DNA from: Acidobacteria bacterium AB60
Lineage (GTDB): Bacteria; Acidobacteriota; Terriglobia; Terriglobales; Acidobacteriaceae
Assembly (NCBI GenBank): GCA_008682415.1
Contig: VANK01000019.1
Span: forward strand, 1-64,000
Direction: 5' to 3'
DNA: 64,000 nucleotides
Shown: positions 45,030 through 52,850 of the stretch, piece by piece
Numbering within the stretch: the first letter of the stretch is position 1
Layout of the letters: every line of letters begins with the position of its first letter
The notes under the pieces: generated by a model
The model's input: only the letters and a program-made list of their open reading frames with translations
Database searches by the model: none
Told to the model about the DNA's origin: nothing
Made by a program: the position numbers and the translations under genes

Positions 45030-48000
45030 TGCCAACGTTCGCCCTCAAATATCCCTACTTCATCATCATGCTGTGCCTGGTGGTTGCTCTCATCGGTACC
45101 TTCGCGGTCTTCAGCATGCCCGTCGACCTCTTCCCCCAGATCGACATGCCGGTGGTCGTCGTTGCCACCTTCTACAACGGCATGCCGCCGCAGCAGATCG
45201 AGTCCGATATCACCAACACCTTTGAGCGCTTCTTCACTCTGGGCGCCAACATCGACCACAGCGAATCGCGCTCTCTCACCGGCGTCAGCCTCATCAAGAT
45301 CTACTTCAAGCCGGGCACCGATCCCAACGTCGCCGTCAGCAACATCGCCAACCTCGCCATGGCCGACCTGCGCCGCCTGCCTCCCGGCACGCTGCCGCCC
45401 GTCGTCCTCGGCATGGACGCCTCCACCCAGCCCGTCTGCCTGGTCACCCTCAAAGGTCAGGGCCTCAACGAGACCAGCCTCAAAGACCTGGCCCAGTTCC
45501 AGGTGCGCAACCAGATCTCCAGCGTGCAGGGCGCCTCCGTGCCGCAGCCCTACGGCGGCACCTACCGCCAGATCCAGATCTACGTGGACCCGCTCAAGCT
45601 GGAGGCCCGCAACCTCAGCCTCAACGACGTGGTGCAGTCGGTCAACAGCTCCAACTTGATTCTGCCCGCGGGCGACGTGCGCATCGGCTCCAAGGACTTC
45701 AACATCTACGCCAACAGCCAGTTCCCTGACGCCAAGTCGATGAACTCCATGCCCCTCAAGACGGTGGGCAATTCCTCCGTGCTGGTGGCCGATGTGGGCA
45801 AGGCCGTCGACTCCGGCGCGCTGCAGTACAACATTGTGCGCATCGACGGACAGCGCTCCGTCTACGTGCCCATCTTCAAGCAGGGCGGCAACGCCAACAC
45901 CATCACCATCGTCGACGGCATCAAGGACGCGGTCAAAAAGCTCGTTGACATCCCCGAGCAGCTCAAGACGGCCGTGGTCTTCGATCAGTCCGTCTTCGTC
46001 AAGCTCGCCATCAGTAACGTGGTTCGCGAAGCCGGCATCGGCCTGGTGCTCACCGGCATCATGATCCTGGTCTTCCTCGGCAGTCCGCGCGCCACGGTGG
46101 CGGTCTTGTTGTCGGTCCCGCTGTCGATGATCGTCTGCCTGATGATCACCAACTACATGGGCGGCTCCATCAACACCATGGTCCTCGGCGGCCTGGCCCT
46201 GGTCTTCTCCCGTCTCATTGACAACGGCGTCATCGTCCTCGAAAACATCTTCCGTCACATGGAGATGGGCGAGTCCGCCTACGTCGCCTCTGAGACCGGA
46301 GGGCAGGAGGTCTCCATGGCCGTGCTCGCCGCCACCTTCACCACCTCCATCGTGTTCTTCCCCGTCACCTTCTTCACCGGCGTCAGCCGCTATATCTTCA
46401 CGCCGCTCGCCATGGGCGTGGTCCTCTCCATCTTCGCGTCTTACATCTTCGCCATGACTGTAGTACCTCTCTACTGCGCCAAGTTCATCAACCTCCACGA
46501 CGAGGAAGGCGACCACGAGAACAAGAAGACCGGCTTCTTCGCGCGCTTCGATCGCGCGTTCAACCACCGCTTCCAGGCCATGCTCGACTGGTACGAGCGC
46601 CTCGCCTACCGCTCCATGAAGCGCCCCGTCTTCACCTCCCTCGTCATCCTCGGCGGCGTCGCCCTCCTGCTGGTCGTCTCCTTCCCATTCCTGGGCCGCG
46701 CCTACTTCCCGCGGACTGACCCCGGGCAGTTCATCATGAACGTGCGCATGCCCGCCGGCACCCGCCTTGAAGCCAGCAACGACTACATCGCCCGGGTTGA
46801 AGACATCATCCGCAGCGAGGTCAAGCCCGCCGATCTCGATATGGTCGTCTCCAACATCGGTGTCTATCCCGATCTCTCCGCCATCTACACCACCAACGCC
46901 TCCATGGACACCGCCTTTGTGCAAACCAGCCTCAAGGAAGGCCACGGCGTCGGCAGCTACGAGTACATGCGCCGCGTGCAGCGCCGCGTCTCGCGCGAGA
47001 TGCCCGAGCTGGCCGCCTACTACCAGGCCGGCGGCCTCGTCGACTCCGTCATCAACCAGGGCCTGCCCGCGCCCATTGATATCCAGATCAAGTCGCAGAA
47101 CATGGATAAGTCCTACGAGCTCGCGACCCGGCTGGCCACGAAGATCCGCAGCATGCCTGGGGTCAGCAATGTCTACATCCCCCAGAGCATCGACTACCCC
47201 GGCCTCGAACTCAACATCGACCGCGAGCGCGCCACCATGGTGGGCCTCTCCGCCAAGGACGTGGTCGACGACGTCATCACCGCCCTCACCTCCAGCGGCA
47301 TGGTCGCGCCCAGCTACTGGATCGATCCCCGTACCGGAAACAACTACCTCGTCACCGTCCAGTACGCCAATCACTGGATCAACAACATGTCCATGCAGGA
47401 TCTCGAGAACATTCCGCTTCACGGCAAGCGGCCGCAGGGCTATGCGCCCATGCAGATCGCGCGCCAGGCCGGCCCCACTCCCGCCGCCTTTGTCACCGGC
47501 GGCGACTCCTCCGGCGAAGTCACGCTGGGCTCCGTCGCCAACATCCGCCAGATCAACACCCCCACCGAGGTCGATCACAACCAGATCCGCCGCGTCATTG
47601 ACGTCTACGTGGCGCCGCGCACCGAGGCCCTCCAGGGCGTAGGCAAGCAGATCAATGACCTGCTCGCCCATACCCAGCACGACTGCAACACCGTCCTCAA
47701 CGTGCGCGGCGCGGTCGTCAGCATGAACACCGCCTTCCATGACTTCAGCCTCGGCCTCATCATAGCCGTGCTCCTGGTCTACCTCATACTGATGGCGCAG
47801 TTCACCTCGTTCGTAGACCCCTTCATTATCCTCATGGCCATTCCACCCGGTCTCGCCGGAGTCGTGATCTTCCTGCTCCTCACCGGCAGCACGCTGAACA
47901 TCATGTCGCTCATGGGCGTCATCATGATGACCGGAATCGTGGTCTCCAACTCCATCCTCATCGTGGAGTTCTCCAACGTGCTTCACCGCCAGGGTCTCCC

Positions 48001-48259
48001 TCTGCTCGAAGCCACCGTGCAGGCCTGCAAGGTGCGCCTGCGTCCCATCCTCATGACCTCGCTGGCCACGCTTCTGGGCATGATCCCCATGGCCCTGGGC
48101 CTGGAGGCGGGCAGCGAACAATACGCACCCCTGGCCCGCTCCATCATCGGCGGCCTCGGCCTGTCGGTGGTCGTCACCATGTTCCTTGTGCCCGCTGTCT
48201 TCCTCGCCATCCACGGGCGGCATGAGAAACCCGCGCAGAGTGCGGAGGGAGCGGCATGA
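45029..48259 (+). CDS. RND efflux pump, inner-membrane permease
   Basis: A 1076-residue AcrB-like transporter with twelve membrane segments and two large periplasmic loops. TM4 reads GLALVFSRLIDNGVIVLENI: the Asp-Asp pair of AcrB is Asp-Asn here. TM10 reads GIVVSNSILIVEF, with Ser where AcrB has the relay Lys. Proton coupling therefore differs in detail, as in several RND subfamilies. The substrate is unknown; drugs, solvents or envelope lipids are all possible. The start overlaps the adaptor stop (TAATG) and the end overlaps the outer-membrane factor gene by four bases, so the three are one tightly coupled operon. Confidence 0.92.
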   Translation: MPTFALKYPYFIIMLCLVVALIGTFAVFSMPVDLFPQIDMPVVVVATFYNGMPPQQIESDITNTFERFFTLGANIDHSESRSLTGVSLIKIYFKPGTDPNVAVSNIANLAMADLRRLPPGTLPPVVLGMDASTQPVCLVTLKGQGLNETSLKDLAQFQVRNQISSVQGASVPQPYGGTYRQIQIYVDPLKLEARNLSLNDVVQSVNSSNLILPAGDVRIGSKDFNIYANSQFPDAKSMNSMPLKTVGNSSVLVADVGKAVDSGALQYNIVRIDGQRSVYVPIFKQGGNANTITIVDGIKDAVKKLVDIPEQLKTAVVFDQSVFVKLAISNVVREAGIGLVLTGIMILVFLGSPRATVAVLLSVPLSMIVCLMITNYMGGSINTMVLGGLALVFSRLIDNGVIVLENIFRHMEMGESAYVASETGGQEVSMAVLAATFTTSIVFFPVTFFTGVSRYIFTPLAMGVVLSIFASYIFAMTVVPLYCAKFINLHDEEGDHENKKTGFFARFDRAFNHRFQAMLDWYERLAYRSMKRPVFTSLVILGGVALLLVVSFPFLGRAYFPRTDPGQFIMNVRMPAGTRLEASNDYIARVEDIIRSEVKPADLDMVVSNIGVYPDLSAIYTTNASMDTAFVQTSLKEGHGVGSYEYMRRVQRRVSREMPELAAYYQAGGLVDSVINQGLPAPIDIQIKSQNMDKSYELATRLATKIRSMPGVSNVYIPQSIDYPGLELNIDRERATMVGLSAKDVVDDVITALTSSGMVAPSYWIDPRTGNNYLVTVQYANHWINNMSMQDLENIPLHGKRPQGYAPMQIARQAGPTPAAFVTGGDSSGEVTLGSVANIRQINTPTEVDHNQIRRVIDVYVAPRTEALQGVGKQINDLLAHTQHDCNTVLNVRGAVVSMNTAFHDFSLGLIIAVLLVYLILMAQFTSFVDPFIILMAIPPGLAGVVIFLLLTGSTLNIMSLMGVIMMTGIVVSNSILIVEFSNVLHRQGLPLLEATVQACKVRLRPILMTSLATLLGMIPMALGLEAGSEQYAPLARSIIGGLGLSVVVTMFLVPAVFLAIHGRHEKPAQSAEGAA

Positions 48260-49650
48260 AGAACCTTCCCCTCTCTCTTCTCGCCCTGTGGATGGCAGCG
48301 CCGCTCGCCATCGCGCAGCACGCCGCGCTTCCCGATCCTCCGGCGCCGCGTCTGCTCGCCCAGGCCGCCAACCTCGCCGCTCCGCAAGTGCAGCCCAACC
48401 CACCAGCGCAGCAGCCGCAGCCTTCCGATGGCCAGAAGCTCACCCTCAGTGAAGCCGAACGCATCGCGCTGCAGCACAACCCCAACATCAGCATCGCGCA
48501 CCTGTTGCAGCTGGCCGCGGCGCAGGGGACGCGCGAAGCCCGCTCCGCCGAGCTGCCCGACGCTACCGCTAACCTCACCGGGGTTGGCGCGCACGACAAC
48601 AGCCGCATCACCACCGGCGCGCTCAACAACCCCATCGTCTACGACCGCGCGGCGGCGGGACTGACCGCGCGCCAGCTCATCACCGACTTCGGCCGCACCC
48701 ACAATCTCATCCGCAACGCGCAATCCAACGCCAGGGCCCAGCTCGAAACCGAACGCGCCACCGTGGAAGACATCACCCTGGCCGTCGATCAGGCCTTTTA
48801 TCAGGCGCTGACGGCGCAATCGGTGCTCAAGGTGGCGCAACAAACCGTGGCCGCGCGCCAGGCCACCGGAGAGCAGATCAACGCGCTCACCTCCCAAAAG
48901 CTGCGCTCCACGCTCGACCTGAGCCTGGCCAATGTGCAGGTCTCCCAGGCGCAGCTGCTGGCGGTGGATGCGCAAAACACCTTCCAAACCGCGCTGGCCT
49001 CGCTTAATGCCATCCTCGGCTCGGAGACCAACCAGTCCTACGAGCTCGTGGACGAGATACCCGCCGATCCGCCCGCGCCTCCGGCCAACAGCGAAGACGT
49101 GGTGCAGCTGGCCCTGCGCAGCCGCCCCGATCTCGCCGCGCAGAACGATCGCTTCACCGCGGCAAAGCAGTTTGCCTCGGCCGAGCACGATCTGATGCGT
49201 CCTACTCTCTCCGCGCTGGCCACAGCCGGCGGCACCCCCGTGCGCGCCGATCAGATCCAGTCCTCCTGGTATGGCGCCGCCGGCGCAAACCTGAGCATCC
49301 CTCTCTTCAATGGCTTCGAGTACTCGGCTCGCGCCAAAGAAGCCGACCTGCGCGCCCAGGCCGCGTCCGAACAGGTGCGCAACCTGCGCGATGCCATCGC
49401 CCGCGACGTGCGCACTACCGTCATGAATGCGCAGGCGACCTTTCAGCGCATCGCCGTCTCTAAACAGCTCCTCGACCAGGCCAACACCGCCATGGAGCTG
49501 GCGCAGGCGCGCTACAAGGTGGGCCTCAGCGGAATCGTCGAGCTCACCCAGGCGCAGCTCGCGCAGACCCAGGCGGAGATCGGCTACGCCAACGCGCGCT
49601 ACACCTACCAGACCGCCCTCGCCGAGGTCCGCTTCCAGACCGGACAGTAG
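48256..49650 (+). CDS. TolC-family outer-membrane efflux protein
   Basis: A 464-residue exported outer-membrane factor. The signal peptide is about residues 1-22, followed by an Ala/Pro/Gln-rich linker. Two OEP repeats follow: LTLSEAERIALQHNPNISIA to about 255 and NSEDVVQLALRSRPDLAAQN to the end, each a coiled coil plus barrel strands (ANLSIPLFNGFEYSARAKEA). The final YKVGLSGIVELTQAQLAQTQ is typical of the family. It forms the trimeric exit duct for the RND pump encoded just upstream. A strong terminator ends the operon. Confidence 0.92.
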   Translation: MKNLPLSLLALWMAAPLAIAQHAALPDPPAPRLLAQAANLAAPQVQPNPPAQQPQPSDGQKLTLSEAERIALQHNPNISIAHLLQLAAAQGTREARSAELPDATANLTGVGAHDNSRITTGALNNPIVYDRAAAGLTARQLITDFGRTHNLIRNAQSNARAQLETERATVEDITLAVDQAFYQALTAQSVLKVAQQTVAARQATGEQINALTSQKLRSTLDLSLANVQVSQAQLLAVDAQNTFQTALASLNAILGSETNQSYELVDEIPADPPAPPANSEDVVQLALRSRPDLAAQNDRFTAAKQFASAEHDLMRPTLSALATAGGTPVRADQIQSSWYGAAGANLSIPLFNGFEYSARAKEADLRAQAASEQVRNLRDAIARDVRTTVMNAQATFQRIAVSKQLLDQANTAMELAQARYKVGLSGIVELTQAQLAQTQAEIGYANARYTYQTALAEVRFQTGQ

Positions 49651-49665
49651 CCGTTCTCAACACCC

Positions 49666-49708
49666 AACAAAGAAGGCCCACCTCATGCGAGGCGGGCCTT
49701 CTTTGTTT
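49666..49708. terminator. Bidirectional intrinsic terminator
   Basis: A 14-bp stem AACAAAGAAGGCCC with GGGCCTTCTTTGTT, extended by CCTC/GAGG around loop ATGC. T runs are present on both strands within the A/T base. It separates the efflux operon from the convergent secreted-protein gene at 49725. Confidence 0.92.
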
Positions 49709-49724
49709 CCGGACTTAGCGTGCT

Positions 49725-50105
49725 TTAGTACGGATGATCGTCGTGATCGTGGTCGCGATGGTCACTCCTCATATGGTCCATCGCCGTCTGGTAGCCGCGC
49801 CGGAAGCCCTCGCGGAAGTCGTTGCGCAGTTCGCGCTCTACCGGGGGATGCTTATACATCTCGTGGTCGTCGGCGTCCTTGCGGCTGTGATGATCGGCGT
49901 CGCGGCGCGCGGCCTCGATGCCCTCATGGAAGCCGCGTCTCTGGGCGTCGCGGAACTCTTCGGGGGGCTCGTCCCACCCGCGTTCCTGGTAGAAGCCCGA
50001 GGCGGGCTGCGCCGGGCTGGCCGCATATGCTTTGCTGCTCATCCATCCAGCGGGAGCCGCCAGTGCAAAGGCGAGTGCCGGAATGGCCATGGCTTTCACT
50101 TTCAT
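49725..50105 (-). CDS. Small secreted His/Asp-rich protein, paralog A
   Basis: A 126-residue exported protein starting at the ATG after AGGAGG. The signal peptide is MKVKAMAIPALAFALAAPAG. The mature part is highly charged: DEPPEEFRDAQRRGFHEGIE, ADHHSRKDADDHEMYKHPPV and RNDFREGFRRGYQTAMDHM, ending in a His/Asp-rich tail. The neighbouring gene encodes a paralog with the same order of motifs. No named family is recognised. The His/Asp-rich ends could bind metal ions; this is a guess. Confidence 0.72.
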   Translation of the reverse strand: MKVKAMAIPALAFALAAPAGWMSSKAYAASPAQPASGFYQERGWDEPPEEFRDAQRRGFHEGIEAARRDADHHSRKDADDHEMYKHPPVERELRNDFREGFRRGYQTAMDHMRSDHRDHDHDDHPY

Positions 50106-50222
50106 CGTGGAACCTCCTTGCGCTCCGTTTCCAATAGATGGGCGAGCGCGCATGGTTTGTTGCTTGTGCGTGAGAGCACTCAATTCAACAACTGAAACCA
50201 AGGCGAACCAGGCGCAACGGCT

Positions 50223-50570
50223 TTATGAATGCCGGCCGTTGCTGGCCATCAAGTGCTTCATGGCGTCGTCATAGCCGCGCCGATACCCTTTGCGGTAATC
50301 TTCGCGAACGCTCGCGTCCACATGGGGATGCTTGTACTCCGAGCGCCGCTCCACGTCGGGAAAACGGTGATGATCGTAGTCCTTCATCGCGCCCTGCACG
50401 CCGTCGTGGAAACCCTTCCGCTCCATCTCCTTGAACTCCGAGGGCGGCTGATCCCAGGGCATATTCCACTGCGCTCCGGCAGGTTCCGCGGCTCGTGCCT
50501 GGCTGCCCGATCCAAAAGTCGTGGCGAGCGCCAGGGTGAGTGCGGCCAGCGCGATTGATGTCGTTCTCAT
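50223..50570 (-). CDS. Small secreted His/Asp-rich protein, paralog B
   Basis: A 115-residue exported protein preceded by GGGAGGAG. The signal peptide is MRTTSIALAALTLALATTFG. The mature part repeats the plan of the downstream paralog: DQPPSEFKEMERKGFHDGVQ, YDHHRFPDVERRSEYKHPHV and REDYRKGYRRGYDDAMKHLM. It lacks the His/Asp-rich tail. The two genes lie in tandem 117 bases apart and probably arose by duplication. Function is unknown. Confidence 0.72.
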   Translation of the reverse strand: MRTTSIALAALTLALATTFGSGSQARAAEPAGAQWNMPWDQPPSEFKEMERKGFHDGVQGAMKDYDHHRFPDVERRSEYKHPHVDASVREDYRKGYRRGYDDAMKHLMASNGRHS

Positions 50571-51083
50571 TGCTCCTCCCGATTTCCTCCAACACATGCT
50601 TCCGACACAGATGGATGGGAAGAGTTTCGGCATTGTTGCTTCGACGTGTTCTTCGGGAAGTGCACCCGCCCAGGCAACCAAGTTCCGGGAGGGATGCACA
50701 CCCTGGCAGCGCAAGGACTTACGCTGCGACGGCCTGATGAAGCTTTAAGCTTTCGGCTCTCGGCCCGTGGCACTTGGTCTCTTGGCCCTCGTTCTTATCA
50801 CTTGCCCCCGTGACCGCCGCCACAGCAAGGCCTTCCCCGCCGGCGCTACCCTTCTCATGGAGAAGTGTGCCGGACAGGCGGCGACTCCGCCCGAAGAGCC
50901 GGGTTCCCGACCCGGTCAGGATTCGTGGAGCCCAACGAAGTTCTACTACATATGCAGTTTTTAAATACCACAAAAGCAGGACGGACCTTCCTGCTTTGCA
51001 CTGTTACGAGTGCATATCTCACGATTCGAAAAGCCAACATTTGTTCCTGAATGGAGTGATTCGGAGGAGAGTAGCTGCTCAGC
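50571..51083. other. Gene-poor interval with small hairpins
   Basis: The gap between paralog B and padR has no convincing gene. It contains CCGGGT-tcccg-ACCCGG at 50899-50915 and a 9-bp stem AAAGCAGGA/TCCTGCTTT at 50973-50981 and 50989-50997, which would read as a weak terminator on the minus strand (CTGCTTTTG). The part 50940-51060 is A/T-richer than average. An open minus-strand frame over 50719-50973 has no ribosome site or family match, and I leave it uncalled. Confidence 0.45.
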
Positions 51084-51115
51084 TTGACATGTGCATCGAT
51101 AAACGGTATATCGAT
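51084..51115 (+). promoter_or_regulatory. padR promoter with inverted-repeat operator
   Basis: TTGACA (51084-51089), a 17-base spacer and TATATC (51107-51112) form a near-consensus promoter. ATCGATA-N7-TATCGAT (51095-51115) is a perfect 7-bp dyad lying across the spacer and the -10. A partial second copy of the unit overlaps it (51112-51131), reaching the start codon. This suits autorepression by PadR. Confidence 0.75.
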
Positions 51116-51129
51116 TATCGAGGTATACG

Positions 51130-51507
51130 ATGCCCCGACGAAAGCTTGATCCTCTTCCTGCCGCCGCGTTTCACATCCTGCTGGCGCTCGCCGATGGGGA
51201 GCTGCACGGGTACGCGATTATGCGCCGAGTGGAGGAGCAAACGGAGGGCCGGGTGCGGCTGGGTCCGGGAACCCTCTACAGCTCGATCCAGGCCCTGCTG
51301 GAAGAAGGGCTGATCGAGGAGCTGGAGGGAACCGGTTCCCCGGCAACGACCGATCCGCCGGGCGGCACCGGCTCGCCCAGGGAACGCCGTCGACGGTACC
51401 GCCTCACCGTCAACGGACGAACCGTCGCGCGGGCCGAGGCGGAGCGGCTTGCCGGCATTCTCCGCATCGCGCGCGCCAAGAACATTCTGGGAGGGGAATA
51501 TGTCTGA
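51130..51507 (+). CDS. PadR-family transcriptional repressor
   Basis: A 125-residue PadR regulator. The winged helix spans about residues 10-90 with the family pattern FHILLALADGELHGYAIMRR, LGPGTLYSSIQALLEEGLIE and RRRRYRLTVNGRTVARAEAE. An insert (GTGSPATTDPPGGTGSPRER) lengthens the wing. GAGG lies six bases before the ATG. The stop overlaps the next gene's start by 8 bases, so it is cotranslated with a membrane protein, as PadR genes often are in Acidobacteria. The inducer is unknown. Confidence 0.9.
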   Translation: MPRRKLDPLPAAAFHILLALADGELHGYAIMRRVEEQTEGRVRLGPGTLYSSIQALLEEGLIEELEGTGSPATTDPPGGTGSPRERRRRYRLTVNGRTVARAEAERLAGILRIARAKNILGGEYV

Positions 51508-52564
51508 GAAGATCTACGGCTGGCTGCTTGGCCTGTACCCCTCGGCGTTCCGGCACCGCTACGGCGAAGAGGTTCTCGAGGACTTCCGGGAGTGCATGGG
51601 CCGGCAGACCACCAACATCGGGAAGATACGAGCGGGCGTGGCGCTCTTCGCCGACCTCGCGGCGGGCCTCCCGCAGGCGTGGCGCAACCGCTACGCACTG
51701 CCTGCCGCCGCAACGGCGAGTTCACAGATCTCCGGAGTTCCCGTCTTTGGCACCCTGGAGGAGGAGCCGCTTCGTCCCGGTTCGATTGCGATGGGTGCTG
51801 TGAGCGCCACGTGCGCGCTGGCTCTGTTCGCGTTCGTGATGGGTCACGTGGAGCGCCGCGCGTTTGTGAGCGGGAACCAGCGCATGCGGGCCGCAGCGGC
51901 CGGCAGCCAGACCAACCCGGGAAGCGACGCCGCAACCGCGGAGGCCGATGAGAGACTTCGCAGCGCGGCGTTGCTGAAGCAGTGCTCGATCGACAAGCTC
52001 GAAGAGCATCCGGAAGAGATCGGGTATCTGCAGTTGAGCTGGTTTGCCGATCCCGCGTCGTGCACCGCGGTTGTGGATGCCGCGATGAGGCGCCTGGGCG
52101 AAACCAACGCGGTCATCGTTGACCTGCGGGAGACGCGCGGCGGCTACCCGGAGATGGTGCGCCGCGTAGCGGGCTGGTTCTTCGGCCGGTCGGTCACCTG
52201 GTATAACCCGCGCGCCGCCTCCGTGGCCCAGCTTGCCACGAACCCGGAGCCCGGGAGCGGGCTGGTGCACAAGCCCTTGTTCGTTCTTATCTCGAGCCAT
52301 ACGTTCTCCGGCGCGGAGCATTTCGCCTACAACATGCAGGCCTTGAAGCGCGCGACGCTGGTGGGGGAGACCACGAGCGGCGCCTCGCACGCCGGAGCCG
52401 GGAACCTTCCGGCAGCCGCGCTCAAGGAACCCAAGGCCTTGTGGGAGGGGCATGGCGTCGCGCCTGATGTGCGCGTGCCGGCAGCCGAGGCGCTGGGCAG
52501 GGCGGAGACGATGGCTGCCGAGGCCATTCGGGCGGGTGAGGGACAGGGTATGCCGGGGAGGTAG
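51500..52564 (+). CDS. Membrane protein with S41/IRBP-like peptidase domain
   Basis: A 354-residue protein. The N-terminus (YGWLLGLYPSAFRHRYGEEV) is of the kind found in acidobacterial proteins encoded beside padR genes. A membrane span lies near residues 97-117 (IAMGAVSATCALALFAFVMG). The C-terminal ~180 residues resemble the S41 tail-specific protease/IRBP fold: IGYLQLSWFADPASC, AVIVDLRETRGGYPEMVRRV, LISSHTFSGAEHFAYNMQAL (with the Ser expected as nucleophile) and VGETTSGASHAGAG. No PDZ domain is present. It could be a membrane-held protease acting outside the cytoplasm, or a non-catalytic relative. Confidence 0.72.
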   Translation: MSEKIYGWLLGLYPSAFRHRYGEEVLEDFRECMGRQTTNIGKIRAGVALFADLAAGLPQAWRNRYALPAAATASSQISGVPVFGTLEEEPLRPGSIAMGAVSATCALALFAFVMGHVERRAFVSGNQRMRAAAAGSQTNPGSDAATAEADERLRSAALLKQCSIDKLEEHPEEIGYLQLSWFADPASCTAVVDAAMRRLGETNAVIVDLRETRGGYPEMVRRVAGWFFGRSVTWYNPRAASVAQLATNPEPGSGLVHKPLFVLISSHTFSGAEHFAYNMQALKRATLVGETTSGASHAGAGNLPAAALKEPKALWEGHGVAPDVRVPAAEALGRAETMAAEAIRAGEGQGMPGR

Positions 52565-52565
52565 G

Positions 52566-52586
52566 GACGAGAGACGAGAGACGAGG
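52566..52586. repeat. Period-7 short tandem repeat (GACGAGA)3
   Basis: Three 7-base units, the last with one change, begin one base after the stop codon of the S41-like gene. The following gap to 52850 is otherwise without a gene. Comparable heptamer runs occur at 3660-3680, 57187-57219 and 58594-58614. Confidence 0.75.
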
Positions 52587-52850
52587 GGTAACTTATTTGA
52601 CTGCAATGGATTGAACGAAGCTTCCGGGTGGTGGTGGGTTGGGCAGCGCCGTCGCCTTTTCGGAGATCGCGTCTACCGGAAAAGGGCTTCTGGGGCTCGT
52701 CGGAAAGCGTCGTGTGGAGTGATCTAAATCACAACAAAGGACTTGACGCGGGCGTAGGCTCGAAATAGATAAAAAGCCGCTTTCCCCAGCAACGGCGCAT
52801 CTTTCCAATCACTAAATACCGTGGGGTAAGCTGGCACTAAGGTGAAGGCC

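Noticed and set aside
45026..48403. A 1125-codon minus-strand open frame opposite the RND pump gene
   Set aside because: Asp/His/Gly/Glu-rich shadow of a GC-rich gene with no recognisable domain; the plus strand encodes an unmistakable RND permease.
50899..50915. CCGGGTTCCCGACCCGG as part of a tRNA T-arm
   Set aside because: No acceptor, D or anticodon arms can be folded around it; it is an isolated hairpin.
50719..50973. Possible 84-residue minus-strand gene in the gap before padR
   Set aside because: No ribosome site, no export signal or family motif, and it crosses a hairpin; left as non-coding.
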